64,000 nucleotides of DNA from an uncultured Psychroserpens sp. (GCA_947488655.1 CANKZZ010000006.1:1-64000), one strand, 5' to 3'; positions 15,272-24,528 are shown, counted from the stretch's first letter. The notes: generated by a model from the sequence alone, not told the origin. Numbers and translations: made by a program.

Positions 15272-16573
15272 ATGTCATTTAAAGATTTAGGCCTATCTGA
15301 GCCTTTACTAAAAGCTATTAGTAAAAAAGGATACACTACACCAAGTCCAATTCAAGAAAAAGCAATTCCACCAGTACTAGATGGTCGCGATGTTTTGGCT
15401 TCGGCACAAACAGGAACAGGTAAAACAGCAGGTTTTACATTACCGCTATTACATTATTTATCTGAAAACCCTAAAGCCAAATTTAGACCCATTCGTGCTT
15501 TGATTTTAACTCCTACTCGAGAGCTTGCAGCGCAAGTTCATGAGAGTGTAAAAGATTATAGTGAGTTTTTAGATATAAGAAGCACTGTAATTTTTGGAGG
15601 TGTAAATCAAAAGCCACAAGCAGCAGCGATTCGTCGAGGCGTAGATATTTTGGTGGCAACACCAGGACGATTATTAGATTTGCATAATCAAAATTTATTA
15701 TCCTTAAAACGTGTAGAGGTTTTTATCTTAGATGAAGCAGATCGTATGTTAGATATGGGATTTCTAAGAGATATAGAAAAGGTAATGAATGTGATGCCTG
15801 CAAAACGTCAAAATTTGATGTTTTCGGCAACGTTTTCAAAAGATATTAAGAAGCTCGCTAACGGGATTTTAAATAATCCTGTACAAGTAGAAGCAACGCC
15901 AGAAAATTCAACTGTAGAGGCTATTTCACAACAAGTATATCGTGTAGCTAAAGGTAAAAAGCCAGGTTTGTTAATAAAGCTCATTTCCGAAGGTAACTGG
16001 AAACAAGCTCTCGTATTTACGAGAACAAAACATGGAGCAAATAAATTAACTAAAAAACTTATTGCATCTGGCATTACAGCAGCAGCTATTCATGGTAATA
16101 AAAGTCAGGCAGCAAGAACAAAAGCATTGGCAGGTTTTAAAAGTGGAAAAGTTAGAGTTATGGTTGCCACAGATATTGCAGCTCGTGGTCTAGATATACC
16201 TTTATTGCCTCATGTTGTTAATTTTGAATTGCCTAACATCTCTGAAGATTACGTACATAGAATTGGTAGAACTGGTAGAGCAGGTGCAAATGGTAAAGCT
16301 ATTTCTTTAGTAAGTGCAGATGAAACGACTTATTTAAGAGATATTGAGAAATTGATTGGAGAGAAAATAGATGTTGAAATCATAGAAGGTTTTGAACCAG
16401 ATCCTAATGCATCTACAGAACCAATAAAGCAAGGTCAAGGTAGACAAGGTGGAGGAAATAGAAACCGAAACTCTAGTTCTAGAAAAACAGGTGGAAACTC
16501 TGGTGGTAATAGAAATAGTTCTAACCGAAATAAGAGTAGTGCGAGTAGAAATAGAAACGATAGACGAAATTAA
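15272..16573 (+). CDS. rhlE: DEAD-box RNA helicase, RhlE-like
   Basis: 433 residues. Q motif (F17-region [14 protein letters not shown]), Walker A AQTGTGKT, motif Ia [13 protein letters not shown] box [12 protein letters not shown], motif III SATFS, motif [13 protein letters not shown] and motif [12 protein letters not shown] are all intact. The last ~50 residues are a basic Arg/Asn/Ser/Gly-rich tail ([13 protein letters not shown]) that probably binds RNA without specificity. Such helicases act in ribosome assembly and RNA decay, often at low temperature. The assignment to RhlE rests on the overall form and tail. Confidence 0.92.
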   Translation: MSFKDLGLSEPLLKAISKKGYTTPSPIQEKAIPPVLDGRDVLASAQTGTGKTAGFTLPLLHYLSENPKAKFRPIRALILTPTRELAAQVHESVKDYSEFLDIRSTVIFGGVNQKPQAAAIRRGVDILVATPGRLLDLHNQNLLSLKRVEVFILDEADRMLDMGFLRDIEKVMNVMPAKRQNLMFSATFSKDIKKLANGILNNPVQVEATPENSTVEAISQQVYRVAKGKKPGLLIKLISEGNWKQALVFTRTKHGANKLTKKLIASGITAAAIHGNKSQAARTKALAGFKSGKVRVMVATDIAARGLDIPLLPHVVNFELPNISEDYVHRIGRTGRAGANGKAISLVSADETTYLRDIEKLIGEKIDVEIIEGFEPDPNASTEPIKQGQGRQGGGNRNRNSSSRKTGGNSGGNRNSSNRNKSSASRNRNDRRN

Positions 16574-16606
16574 TGTCATTGCAATAAAACTATTTTAATT
16601 AGCAGT

Positions 16607-16819
16607 ATGACAGCTATTCTCAAACAAAAAATTTTAGACGTTTGTAATCAAAAGATTGCTCAAAAAGGTATAAATGTAGGTTTGTCTTTTTATGCTTTTT
16701 TCAAAAATAAAAATGATAATCCAGAGTTATTAATGGAAGCTGCGACTTGGTGGATTAAAACCCATCAATTAAATCATTTTGAGAAGGCAGTAAAAATTAA
16801 AAACATGTTAGAAAAGTAG
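16607..16819 (+). CDS. small conserved protein, probably DUF6500
   Basis: 70 residues, cytoplasmic, with the segments CNQKIAQKGINVGLSFYAFF and ELLMEAATWWIKTHQLNHFEKA. The pattern resembles the short DUF6500 family seen in Flavobacteriia and some gammaproteobacteria; the family name is from memory. It ends two bases before the VF530-type gene, so the two are co-transcribed. Function unknown. Confidence 0.7.
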   Translation: MTAILKQKILDVCNQKIAQKGINVGLSFYAFFKNKNDNPELLMEAATWWIKTHQLNHFEKAVKIKNMLEK

Positions 16820-16821
16820 TA

Positions 16822-17052
16822 ATGGAGACTCAAAAAAACAATCCGCTTCATGGAGTTAAATTAGAACAAATTGTTACAGATTTGGAAGCTCATTATGGTT
16901 GGGAATATATGGGAACAATTATTAATATTAAATGCTTTAATGATAATCCTTCTATTAAATCTAGTTTAAAGTTTTTGAGACGTACACCTTGGGCGAGAAC
17001 CAAAGTAGAAAACATGTACTTAAAAATGCTAAAAAATAACAATAGACTATAA
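16822..17052 (+). CDS. VF530 family (DUF2132) DNA-binding protein
   Basis: 76 residues. The family pattern NPLHGVKLEQIVTDLEAHYG, then CFNDNPSIKSSLKFLRRTPWAR with VENMYL, matches VF530 proteins, a small helical fold shown by structure to resemble DNA-binding proteins. It follows the preceding small gene by two bases and ends in a clear terminator. Confidence 0.88.
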   Translation: METQKNNPLHGVKLEQIVTDLEAHYGWEYMGTIINIKCFNDNPSIKSSLKFLRRTPWARTKVENMYLKMLKNNNRL

Positions 17053-17081
17053 AAAAAGCTCCAATATATGGAGCTTTTTTT
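17051..17081 (+). terminator. intrinsic terminator after the VF530 gene
   Basis: AAAAAGCTCCA / TGGAGCTTTTT around an ATATA loop with a seven-T tail; the minus-strand gene ending at 17116 may use it too. Confidence 0.88.
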
Positions 17082-17115
17082 ATTTAACTATATAATGTTT
17101 TTTCTTATAAGAGAT

Positions 17116-17778
17116 TTAATCTTCATCCTCTTCTACAAATTCAACAATGTTAGCATCAAACTCTGCATCTTTAAATTCATCTCTACTCATCCAATATTCG
17201 GATGTGGTAAGCAAATACGAATTTTCATCTGTGTTAGTTAATATCCAAATTATGTCTTCGGCTTCGTCAAATGATTCTTCTCCTGCTAATTGACTAGAGA
17301 ATAAGCGTTTAATAACATTGTTACCTGCTAAGGTTTTATCAAAAGCTTTCAAAATGACTTCTTTATTAACATTTTTATTAGGGCTAATTTCGAACTCTAT
17401 AAGGGTCGCTTTCGCGTTTGGAAACGTTCCGTTATAAGCTTTATGTAAAAGTTGATTTATATTAAATAATTGATGATGCAAGGAAATGTCTGCGTATTCT
17501 TCAGAAATTTTATCTAGTAGCATTTCATGAGATATTTGATCAATTTGATTCTCATTGAGATGCTCATGTAATTTATAATCTAATATAATAGCTGCAGCTT
17601 CATTTGGTTCAAAATCTGAAATTGCCATATGTAGCAATTCTAGTAATTCGGTAGGTGAGGAGTTTGCAGTATCTTCAAATCCAAATTTATCAAGTAAAGC
17701 AATATAATCCTTATTTGACCAAGCATTTGGTAATTCATTAACGGTTTTAACACTGTTTATAATAATATGATATTTCAT
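17116..17778 (-). CDS. uncharacterised acidic cytoplasmic protein
   Basis: 220 residues without signal peptide or membrane segment, strongly acidic, ending VEFVEEDED. Predicted mostly alpha-helical with a beta-like section (KATLIEFEISPNKNVNKEV). I do not recognise a domain. It stands alone on the minus strand, facing trmL from 61 bases away. Composition matches its surroundings, so it is probably a native lineage-specific gene. Confidence 0.75.
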   Translation of the reverse strand: MKYHIIINSVKTVNELPNAWSNKDYIALLDKFGFEDTANSSPTELLELLHMAISDFEPNEAAAIILDYKLHEHLNENQIDQISHEMLLDKISEEYADISLHHQLFNINQLLHKAYNGTFPNAKATLIEFEISPNKNVNKEVILKAFDKTLAGNNVIKRLFSSQLAGEESFDEAEDIIWILTNTDENSYLLTTSEYWMSRDEFKDAEFDANIVEFVEEDED

Positions 17779-17839
17779 TTATTTTTTTATTGAAATTACT
17801 AAAATGTATCATCAACTAAGCAGGTTTAACAATTAATTA

Positions 17840-18289
17840 TTATAACTGTCTTAAACCTTCATAAACAATTATTGCGACTGCGTTTGCGAGATTTAAACTT
17901 CTAATGTTTTCGTTATGAATAGGTATTTTATAAAGCTGTTCTTTATATGTTTCTAGGATAGATGTTGGTAAACCAGCCGATTCTTTTCCGAAGATCAAAA
18001 AATGATTGTTTTTAAATTTTATATCCCAATGTAGTTGTGTACCATGACTAGAGAAAAATGCAAAAGTTTCGTCTTTATTTTTATTAAAAAAATCCTCTAT
18101 AGATTCATAAATAATAACATCTAGATGTTGCCAATAATCTAATCCAGCACGTTTTAATCTACTATCACTAATTTCAAAACCAAGAGGTTTTACTAAGTGT
18201 AATTTAGAGCCAGAGGCTAATGCTAATCTACCAATATTACCAGTGTTGTTGGGAATTTCTGGTTCAAATAAAACGATGTGTAATGCCAT
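17840..18289 (-). CDS. trmL: tRNA (cytidine/uridine-34-2'-O)-methyltransferase
   Basis: 149 residues, the usual length for TrmL (SPOUT superfamily). Family motifs: LFEPEIPNNTGNIGRLA at the N-terminus, LIFGKESAGLP for the trefoil-knot SAM site, and PIHNENIRSLNLANAVAI at the C-terminus. It methylates the ribose of the wobble base of leucine tRNAs. The gene appears to be monocistronic; a hairpin upstream separates it from the small gene before it. Confidence 0.93.
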   Translation of the reverse strand: MALHIVLFEPEIPNNTGNIGRLALASGSKLHLVKPLGFEISDSRLKRAGLDYWQHLDVIIYESIEDFFNKNKDETFAFFSSHGTQLHWDIKFKNNHFLIFGKESAGLPTSILETYKEQLYKIPIHNENIRSLNLANAVAIIVYEGLRQL

Positions 18290-18296
18290 ATAAAAT

Positions 18297-18332
18297 TAAA
18301 AGCCTAAATTAATTAATAATTTAGGCTTTTAA
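18297..18332 (-). terminator. terminator between the small gene and trmL
   Basis: AAAAGCCTAAATTA / TAATTTAGGCTTTT with a five-base loop lies just after the small gene ending at 18353 and before the trmL start. Confidence 0.8.
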
Positions 18333-18352
18333 GAATAAGTGAACAAAAAAGA

Positions 18353-18499
18353 TTAACTCTTCTTTTGTTGCTCTTTTATAGTTTTACTATCGATATCAAA
18401 TTCGTTAGTTTTTGTTTTACGCGCAATTCCATCTGGATTGGTAGGATTTGTTTGTTTAGTTTTTCTCTCAAATTTTTTATTATCTTTTATAATTCCCAT
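18353..18499 (-). CDS. 48-residue basic small protein
   Basis: ATG at 18499 opens a frame MGIIKDNKKFERKTKQTNPT..., ending ...IKEQQKKS and a TAA at 18353. It is very hydrophilic, with Lys, Asn, Thr and Gln dominant, and lacks membrane or Cys motifs. A strong terminator follows 21 bases later, which supports a real transcript. It is below the length most gene callers accept. Function unknown; it may be disordered or bind nucleic acid. Confidence 0.55.
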   Translation of the reverse strand: MGIIKDNKKFERKTKQTNPTNPDGIARKTKTNEFDIDSKTIKEQQKKS

Positions 18500-18630
18500 G
18501 ATTTCTGTTTTTTTGGTTCATTACTAATGTACCAAAATATACAGCCAAACACTGTTTAATTACTCTTAAAACTTAGATTGTAATCGTTAAAACATGTTAA
18601 TTTTAAAGGGATTACGTGTGTTTTGAGTTA

Positions 18631-19038
18631 TTACTCTTCTAATCTTCCTATCTCATCAATATCTTCAGAGTAATCTAATTTAGGATCTGGACCATAGTTA
18701 TTGACACCAAACTCTCCTTCGGTAGCCACTAATACAATGTACCAAATACGACCAATTACAGGTATTAAATTAATAAAAATATAACCTCCACTTTTACCAA
18801 CATCATGAAGACGTCTAACATTTAGAGCCAACCAAGGAATTAAGGTTGCTAAAAAATACAATCCTAAAATTGAACCCACTATTGGTGTACCAAATAAATC
18901 ATCTAAAAGCGAAGTATATAAAATAGCCAGTATAAATATAATGAGTTGCACCAATACAAACATCCAATATTCTTTACGTCTTGCTCGACCAGAGAAATTT
19001 GCATAATTATATTTCATGACTTGTAAATACCAATACAT
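18631..19038 (-). CDS. DUF805 membrane protein (copy 1)
   Basis: 135 residues. DUF805 hallmarks: NYANFSGRARRKEYWMFVL at the N-terminus, four hydrophobic segments, VRRLHDVGKSGGY in the middle and NNYGPDPK near the acidic C-terminus. It is a paralogue of the gene 110 bases upstream on the same strand. Inner membrane protein of unknown role. Confidence 0.9.
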   Translation of the reverse strand: MYWYLQVMKYNYANFSGRARRKEYWMFVLVQLIIFILAILYTSLLDDLFGTPIVGSILGLYFLATLIPWLALNVRRLHDVGKSGGYIFINLIPVIGRIWYIVLVATEGEFGVNNYGPDPKLDYSEDIDEIGRLEE

Positions 19039-19098
19039 AGTTAAGTTTTAGAATATAAATATTATAAATTATTATAAAAGTTAAGGAGTTTTTAGAAC

Positions 19099-19130
19099 AA
19101 AAAAAACCTACTCTTTTGGGAGTAGGTTTA
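19099..19130 (-). terminator. terminator between the two DUF805 genes
   Basis: AACCTACT / AGTAGGTT with an eight-base loop and a run of eight T on the minus strand, directly after the upstream DUF805 gene. The paralogues are therefore probably separate transcripts. Confidence 0.82.
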
Positions 19131-19147
19131 TATTTAGTACGATTAAA

Positions 19148-19537
19148 TTACTCAATTTCTGTAGTGCCAATCGTGTTGATTTCTTCGTTATCTGCCGATT
19201 TTGGATCAGGACCATATTGGTTAGTTCCTTTTTCACCCTCTGTAATTGCAAGAATAAAACTATAAATAGGTATTAACATATACCATCCACTTTTACCAAC
19301 GTCATGCATTCTTCTAACAGCTACTGCAATTGTAGGAATTAGAACAGCAAATAAATAAATGTGAACTATAAATAAAATAAACGGACTGTCTAATGCTGCT
19401 GCAATAAGTCCCAAAACTATTAAACCTCCATAAGTAAAGATCATGTGAAAAAGAATAAACATCCAATATTCCTTACGTCTAGCTCGTCCATTAAAGTTTG
19501 CGTAATTATCTCTTACGACTTTTAAATACCATTTCAT
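19148..19537 (-). CDS. DUF805 membrane protein (copy 2)
   Basis: 129 residues with the same landmarks as copy 1: NYANFNGRARRKEYWMFIL, VRRMHDVGKSGWYM and NQYGPDPKS. The N-terminal 25 residues of the two copies are nearly identical while the membrane segments differ, which points to an old tandem duplication. Role unknown. Confidence 0.9.
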   Translation of the reverse strand: MKWYLKVVRDNYANFNGRARRKEYWMFILFHMIFTYGGLIVLGLIAAALDSPFILFIVHIYLFAVLIPTIAVAVRRMHDVGKSGWYMLIPIYSFILAITEGEKGTNQYGPDPKSADNEEINTIGTTEIE

Positions 19538-19575
19538 ATTATTAATTTAATTGGTTAGTTAACCAAATATAAAAT

Positions 19576-20340
19576 TTAATATAAGATAGAAGTTGTAAAT
19601 TCTGAAATTTTAGATAAACGGTTTTCAGTTAGATGCTTTATAAACGCACTACCAATAATAGCACCTTTTGCATATTGAGTAGCTTGTTTAAATGTTTCAT
19701 TGTTAGAAATCCCAAACCCAATAATTTGAGGGTTTTTAAGTTTCATATCTGCGATACGTTTAAAATAAGATGTTTGCTCATCTCCAAAACCAGAACTTCC
19801 ACCAGTTACACTTGCACTACTTACCATATAAATAAATCCTTCGGAAATAGAATCAATAAACTCAATACGTTCTATAGATGTTTGGGGAGTGATTAAAAAC
19901 ACATTTATTAAGCCATATTTTTGAAAGATGGACTTATACTGTTCATTATAAACATCTACTGGTAAATCAGGAATTATGAGTCCGTCGATACCGATTTCTT
20001 GGCATTTTTTGCAAAAATCCTCAACACCATATTGAAGCATAGGATTAAAATATCCCATAATAATTAAAGGGATTGAAACCGTTTTACGAATATCTCTTAA
20101 CTGGTCAAAAAGTATATTGGTTGTCATTCCGTTTTTTAAAGCTTGTGTAGAACTTGCTTGTATAGTTGGTCCATCGGCTAGAGGATCACTAAAAGGTAAT
20201 CCTATTTCTATCATATCCACACCGTTTTTTTCTAAGTTTTCAATGATAGTAACTGTATCGTTGAGGTTTGGATATCCTGCAGAAAAGTAAATGGATAATA
20301 ACTTTTTGTCCTCTTTTAGTTTTTGGTTTATTCTATTCAT
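19576..20340 (-). CDS. trpA: tryptophan synthase alpha chain
   Basis: 254 residues, complete. TIM-barrel subunit that releases indole from indole-3-glycerol phosphate. Catalytic Glu in MIEIGLPFSDPLADGPTIQ and catalytic Asp in GIDGLIIPDLPVD; phosphate-binding loops GFGISNN and GAIIGSAF. It is the last gene of the trp operon, separated from trpB by a 344-base gap filled with repeat elements, so it may have lower expression than trpB. Confidence 0.97.
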   Translation of the reverse strand: MNRINQKLKEDKKLLSIYFSAGYPNLNDTVTIIENLEKNGVDMIEIGLPFSDPLADGPTIQASSTQALKNGMTTNILFDQLRDIRKTVSIPLIIMGYFNPMLQYGVEDFCKKCQEIGIDGLIIPDLPVDVYNEQYKSIFQKYGLINVFLITPQTSIERIEFIDSISEGFIYMVSSASVTGGSSGFGDEQTSYFKRIADMKLKNPQIIGFGISNNETFKQATQYAKGAIIGSAFIKHLTENRLSKISEFTTSILY

Positions 20341-20684
20341 GGTTATTCATGGTTATTCATGTGGTTACCCTGAATTTATTTCAGGGTCACATTATTATTT
20401 ACTAGTGTAATGCTCAAACAAGTTGAGCATGACGCTATTCAATTATTCTTCTCTCGTGTGATACTGAAAAGAGTTGAGCATGACGTTGCTTTTTTTTATA
20501 TCGTCAACCTGAATTTATTTCAGGTTCTCATTATTTATGTGTTTTGCGTTAAGGATTGAGGCATTTGTTGAAGCTCTCCCGATAACTATCGGGAAGCGAC
20601 TGCCGAAAGCCTGACTTTTTGCGATCCTTCAAGGTTTTTGAAACCTTGTAGGTATGAGTAAAAAGTAACGCCCAAATTGTCAAT
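20341..20684. repeat. trpB-trpA gap filled with palindromic repeats
   Basis: No gene. It contains ACCCTGAA/TTCAGGGT (20367-20387), TGCTCAA/TTGAGCA followed by TGACG (20411-20434), a degenerate copy of the latter (20461-20485), AACCTGAA/TTCAGGTT (20506-20526), a 70-bp element (20546-20615) found again near ssrA, and CAAGGTTT/AAACCTTG (20623-20641). The units resemble REP/BIME-like elements of Flavobacteriia. All can form hairpins in the trp mRNA. Confidence 0.7.
20546..20615 (+). repeat. 70-bp dispersed repeat, copy 1
   Basis: Begins GCGTTAAGGATTGAGG, has the central palindrome TCCCGATAACTATCGGGA and ends CCGAAAGCCTGAC. It is nearly identical to the complement of 51100-51168. No ORF; probably a MITE- or REP-like sequence moved in trans. 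Confidence 0.75.
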
Positions 20685-21866
20685 CTACAATTTAAAATAA
20701 TCTATATAATTCTGTAAATCTTTATCACCACGACCAGATAAATTAATAACAACAATATCATCTGGTTTAAATGTTTTTTGATCAAAAATGGCAAAGGCAT
20801 GCGAACTTTCAATAGCAGGAATAATGCCTTCTAATTTACTTAATTCTAATCCAGCTTTCATAGCTTCATCATCTGTAATGGCTATAAACTCTGCACGACC
20901 AGATTTGTATAAATGTGCATGCATTGGTCCAACACCTGGATAATCTAATCCTGCCGAAATGGAGTAAGGTTCGGTTATTTGTCCGTCATTGGTTTGCATC
21001 AACAACGTTTTACTACCATGAATAATCCCTTCGTGACCTAAAATAGATGTAGCAGCACTCTCACCACTATGAATCCCTTTTCCTGCAGCTTCTACTGCAA
21101 TTAATTTAACATCTGTATCGTCTAAATAATGATAAAATGCACCTGCAGCATTGCTGCCACCACCAACGCAAGCAATAACATAATCTGGTTTTGTGGTACC
21201 TTCTTTGTCTTTGAGTTGCCATTGTATTTCTTCGGAAACGATTGCTTGAAAACGCGCTACCATATCTGGATAAGGATGAGGGCCAACAACACTACCAATG
21301 ATATAATGTGTATCTACAGGATTGTTAATCCAATCTCTTATGGCTTCATTAGTGGCATCTTTTAAAGTACGACTTCCTGATAAAGCTGGTCGAACTACGG
21401 CACCTAACATTTTCATGCGAGCTACATTTGGAGCCTGACGAGCAATATCTATTTCTCCCATATACACAATACACTCTATTCCCATTAGTGCACAAACGGT
21501 TGCAGTTGCTACACCATGCTGTCCTGCACCAGTTTCGGCAATAATTCTGGTTTTACCTAAGCGTTGTGCCATTAAAATTTGCCCTACAGTATTGTTAACT
21601 TTATGCGCACCTGTATGATTTAAATCTTCTCGTTTAAGATAGATTTTGGTATTGTATTTTTCTGAAAGTCGCTTTGCGAAATAGAGTGGAGAAGGACGAC
21701 CTACATAATCTTTTAATAACTGATCAAATTCTTCTTTAAAAGAAGGTTCTGCCATTATTTTAAGATAGTTTTGTCGTAACTCTTCTACATTTGGATAGAG
21801 CATTTCTGGTATGTATGCTCCTCCAAATTCTCCGTAATAACCTTTGTCGTTGATGTTGTATGTCAT
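20685..21866 (-). CDS. trpB: tryptophan synthase beta chain
   Basis: 393 residues from the ATG at 21866. A GTG six codons upstream is possible but adds MTKQKT, which family N-termini lack. PLP enzyme that joins indole and serine. PLP Lys in [12 protein letters not shown], Glu of the active site in [10 protein letters not shown], phosphate-binding [10 protein letters not shown] and the C-terminal LSGRGDKDL. This is the TrpB1 type that pairs with TrpA. Codon use and length are normal. Confidence 0.97.
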   Translation of the reverse strand: MTYNINDKGYYGEFGGAYIPEMLYPNVEELRQNYLKIMAEPSFKEEFDQLLKDYVGRPSPLYFAKRLSEKYNTKIYLKREDLNHTGAHKVNNTVGQILMAQRLGKTRIIAETGAGQHGVATATVCALMGIECIVYMGEIDIARQAPNVARMKMLGAVVRPALSGSRTLKDATNEAIRDWINNPVDTHYIIGSVVGPHPYPDMVARFQAIVSEEIQWQLKDKEGTTKPDYVIACVGGGSNAAGAFYHYLDDTDVKLIAVEAAGKGIHSGESAATSILGHEGIIHGSKTLLMQTNDGQITEPYSISAGLDYPGVGPMHAHLYKSGRAEFIAITDDEAMKAGLELSKLEGIIPAIESSHAFAIFDQKTFKPDDIVVINLSGRGDKDLQNYIDYFKL

Positions 21867-21871
21867 AGTTT

Positions 21872-21900
21872 TTTGTTTTGTCACGCAGAGCGAAGCGTGG
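21872..21900. repeat. short hairpin element in the trpF-trpB gap
   Basis: TCACGC AGAGCGAA GCGTGG forms CACGC/GCGTG with an eight-base loop. It nearly fills the 42-base gap between trpF and trpB. GC-rich compared with its surroundings. Confidence 0.5.
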
Positions 21901-21908
21901 CATCTATA

Positions 21909-22544
21909 TTAAAGATTCTTCACTTGGTTTTGAATAACATTTTTAAACGCTTTTAACTTTTCAGCATTTTTTAATCCTTGGTTTGTTTCAAATTTGCTGT
22001 TTAAATCTAAGGAGTGGCAAAATAATGCTTCTGGTCTTTTTAAAAAATCTGACAAATTATCAATTTCATCTGGTCCAATGCCACCACTTAAAAAATAAGG
22101 CTTTATGGACGAGTAATTTTTTAAAACACTCCAATCAAAAACATAGCCATTTCCTCCAGGTTGTTTGCCTTTAGTATCAAATAAATAGTAATCACAAACA
22201 TCTTCGTAAGCTTCTAAACTATTAAAATCGAAAGTATCTTTTATAGAAAATACTTTTATAACTGTACGACCTAAGTCTTGTAATTGCTTACATAATTCTG
22301 GAGATTCATTGCCATGTAATTGTACACCTTGTAAACTGTGTTTATTGACAACCCCTTTTATGTAGTCAAAATTGGCATCGACAAAAACACCAATTTTTTT
22401 AATGTTTTCAGATAATTTTGGAATGACACCATTAAAATAACGTGAGGAGTTTTTATAAAAAATGAAGCCCATAAACTCTGGATTTAGTTTAGCAACATCT
22501 AAGATGTTGTTTGGGTTTTTCATTCCGCAGACTTTTATTTTCAT
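21909..22544 (-). CDS. trpF: phosphoribosylanthranilate isomerase
   Basis: 211 residues. Starts KIKVCGMKNPNNI with the catalytic Cys, and has the catalytic Asp in YYLFDTKGKQPGGNG, QLHGNESPE and the phosphate site FLSGGIGPDEI. It catalyses the Amadori rearrangement of PRA to CdRP. It is a separate gene from trpC, unlike the E. coli fusion. Confidence 0.95.
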   Translation of the reverse strand: MKIKVCGMKNPNNILDVAKLNPEFMGFIFYKNSSRYFNGVIPKLSENIKKIGVFVDANFDYIKGVVNKHSLQGVQLHGNESPELCKQLQDLGRTVIKVFSIKDTFDFNSLEAYEDVCDYYLFDTKGKQPGGNGYVFDWSVLKNYSSIKPYFLSGGIGPDEIDNLSDFLKRPEALFCHSLDLNSKFETNQGLKNAEKLKAFKNVIQNQVKNL

Positions 22545-22550
22545 TTTATT

Positions 22551-22567
22551 TTCGCGAAAGCGGGAAT
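22551..22567. repeat. short palindromic element, copy A (trpC-trpF gap)
   Basis: TTCGCGAAAGCGGGAAT shares AAAGC(G/A)GGAAT with 24445-24463 and 60542-60560, the better copies forming TTCCC..GGGAA hairpins. Confidence 0.5.
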
Positions 22568-22590
22568 CTCACCACGCTTCTCATTTTGTA

Positions 22591-23376
22591 TTACGTATTC
22601 AGTTCTTCTATAAATGTAGTAGCACTTTGTCCAGCATCATCAGTTTTCATAAAATTTTCTCCAATTAAAAATCCTTTGTAACCGTAAGGTTGTAGGGTTT
22701 TAATAGCCTCAATGTTGCTAATACCACTCTCTGATACTTTTACAAATTCGTTTGGAATTAATGCACTTAATTGTTTGCTGGTTTCTAAGTCTACATCAAA
22801 AGTTTTTAGATTTCTATTATTTACACCTAACATATCTAAGCTTGGCATAATAGCTTTATGAAGTTCTTCTTCATTATGAACTTCTAACAAGACATCAAGA
22901 TTTATACGTTTTGCTAATTCTGAGAACAGCTTTATTTCAGTCTTGCTTAAAATAGCAGCAATAAGCAAAATAACGTCTGCTCCATAAGCTTTAGCTTCTA
23001 TGATTTGATATTCGTCAATTATAAATTCTTTACGCAATAAAGGTAAATTGCAACTTGCTCTTGCAGTTAAGAGATCATCAAGACTTCCTCCAAAATATTT
23101 ACCATCTGTTAAAACAGACATTCCGCAAACACCTGCATTTTCATAACCTTTAGCAACATCAAAAACGTTAAGATCGTGATTGATAACTTGCTTTGAAGGC
23201 GATCGTCTTTTGTGCTCTGCGATGATTCCAGTATTACTTTCTCTTAACTTATTAGCTAAGGATATAGTTTCTCTATCAAACAAAATAGATTGCTCTAGTT
23301 GTTTAATTGGGATGAGTTGCTTGCGAAGATTTACTTCGATGCGTTTGTCTCTGGTTATTTTATCTAAGATATTCAT
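22591..23376 (-). CDS. trpC: indole-3-glycerol phosphate synthase
   Basis: 261 residues. Family motifs: IAEHKRRSPSKQ with catalytic Lys, VLTDGKYFGGS, PLLRKEFIIDEYQI, LLEVHNEEEL, GVNNRNLKTF and SESGISN. It converts CdRP to indole-3-glycerol phosphate. It lies between trpD and trpF as in the common EGDCFBA order. Confidence 0.96.
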   Translation of the reverse strand: MNILDKITRDKRIEVNLRKQLIPIKQLEQSILFDRETISLANKLRESNTGIIAEHKRRSPSKQVINHDLNVFDVAKGYENAGVCGMSVLTDGKYFGGSLDDLLTARASCNLPLLRKEFIIDEYQIIEAKAYGADVILLIAAILSKTEIKLFSELAKRINLDVLLEVHNEEELHKAIMPSLDMLGVNNRNLKTFDVDLETSKQLSALIPNEFVKVSESGISNIEAIKTLQPYGYKGFLIGENFMKTDDAGQSATTFIEELNT

Positions 23377-23389
23377 ATATAGCCAACCT

Positions 23390-23445
23390 AACCTTGATTT
23401 AGGTTCTCATTATTTTTGTGATGTTGAACCAAGTTCAGCATGACG
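23390..23445. repeat. REP-like element in the trpD-trpC gap
   Basis: AACCT/AGGTT (23390-23405), then CTCATTATTTTTGTG, then TGTTGAA/TTCAGCA followed by TGACG (23422-23445). Same parts and order as in the trpB-trpA gap. It ends directly against the trpD stop codon. Confidence 0.65.
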
Positions 23446-24444
23446 TTATTTACTTAATTCAATTAATCTATCTAAACTTGCTTTTGCTCTCCCACTTCCC
23501 AAACTGTCTTGTGCTAAATGAAATCCTTCTTCGTGAGAAATCCCATTTACAGTTGCAATTGCTAATCCAGCATTAGCACAAACCACATTATTTTGCGCTT
23601 CTGTGCCTTCACAGTTAATGATTTTCTTAAAAATTTTAGCTGCCTGCTTTACTGTAGTGCCTCCAAAAATTTCAGACTGTTCTATTTGACTTAAATTTAA
23701 GTCACTAGGGCTAAACATGGTTTCAGACGAATTAGAAATAATTTTCGTTTTTCCGGTAAGGGAAATTTCATCATAACCATCAAGCGCATGCACAATACTG
23801 TAATTTTTATCTGTGTTTTGATATAAGTAGCCATAAATACGTTGTAACTCTAAATTAAAAACACCAACCATTTGATTTTTTGGAAACGATGGATTTACCA
23901 TTGGTCCTAACATATTAAAAAAGGTTTTAACACCTAATTCTTTACGAATTGGCGCTACATTTTTCATAGCAGGATGAAATAATGGTGCATGTAAAACGCA
24001 AATACCTGCTTGGTCTATAGAGTATTTTAAAAAATCTGATTTGCTAGAAAAATGGATCCCTAAAGCCTCCATAACGTTAGATGAACCAGAGGCAGAAGAC
24101 ACACCATAATTACCATGTTTTGCTACCTTTACGCCAGCTCCTGCAGTTACAAAAGATGCAATTGTAGAAATGTTAAACGTGTCTTTACCATCACCTCCTG
24201 TACCACATAAATCAATAGCGTTAAAATCTGACAAGTCAACAGGAATACAAAGCTCTAATAACGCATCCCTAAAACCTTGTAGCTCTTCTAATGTGATACT
24301 ACGCATCATATAAATTGTAAGAAAAGATGCAATTTGACTTTGGTTGTATTTTCCTTCGGAAATATTAACCAACACATTTTTTGCTTCTTCACTAGAGATG
24401 CTTTCGTGATTTATTAATCTGTTAAGTATATCTTTCATATTCAT
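23446..24444 (-). CDS. trpD: anthranilate phosphoribosyltransferase
   Basis: 332 residues. PRPP-binding GTGGDGKDTFNIST, KHGNYGVSSASGSSNVMEALG, and HPAMKNVAPIRKELGVKTFFN are intact. It joins anthranilate to PRPP. An alternative ATG two codons in is equally plausible. It is separate from trpG, with an 84-base gap. Confidence 0.96.
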   Translation of the reverse strand: MNMKDILNRLINHESISSEEAKNVLVNISEGKYNQSQIASFLTIYMMRSITLEELQGFRDALLELCIPVDLSDFNAIDLCGTGGDGKDTFNISTIASFVTAGAGVKVAKHGNYGVSSASGSSNVMEALGIHFSSKSDFLKYSIDQAGICVLHAPLFHPAMKNVAPIRKELGVKTFFNMLGPMVNPSFPKNQMVGVFNLELQRIYGYLYQNTDKNYSIVHALDGYDEISLTGKTKIISNSSETMFSPSDLNLSQIEQSEIFGGTTVKQAAKIFKKIINCEGTEAQNNVVCANAGLAIATVNGISHEEGFHLAQDSLGSGRAKASLDRLIELSK

Positions 24445-24463
24445 TTCCCATAAAAGCGGGAAT
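24445..24463. repeat. short palindromic element, copy B (trpG-trpD gap)
   Basis: TTCCCATAAAAGCGGGAAT; the ends TTCCC and GGGAA pair. It overlaps the region where the trpD ribosome would load. Confidence 0.5.
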
Positions 24464-24528
24464 AACTTTAATTAAACTCTAATTTCTTTATGTTTGAGTA
24501 CAAAATTCAAACTGTAACTTAATACTGT

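Noticed and set aside
21866-21884. GTG start adding six residues to TrpB
   Set aside because: The ATG at 21866 gives the normal TrpB N-terminus; the GTG lies in the repeat hairpin of the trpF-trpB gap.
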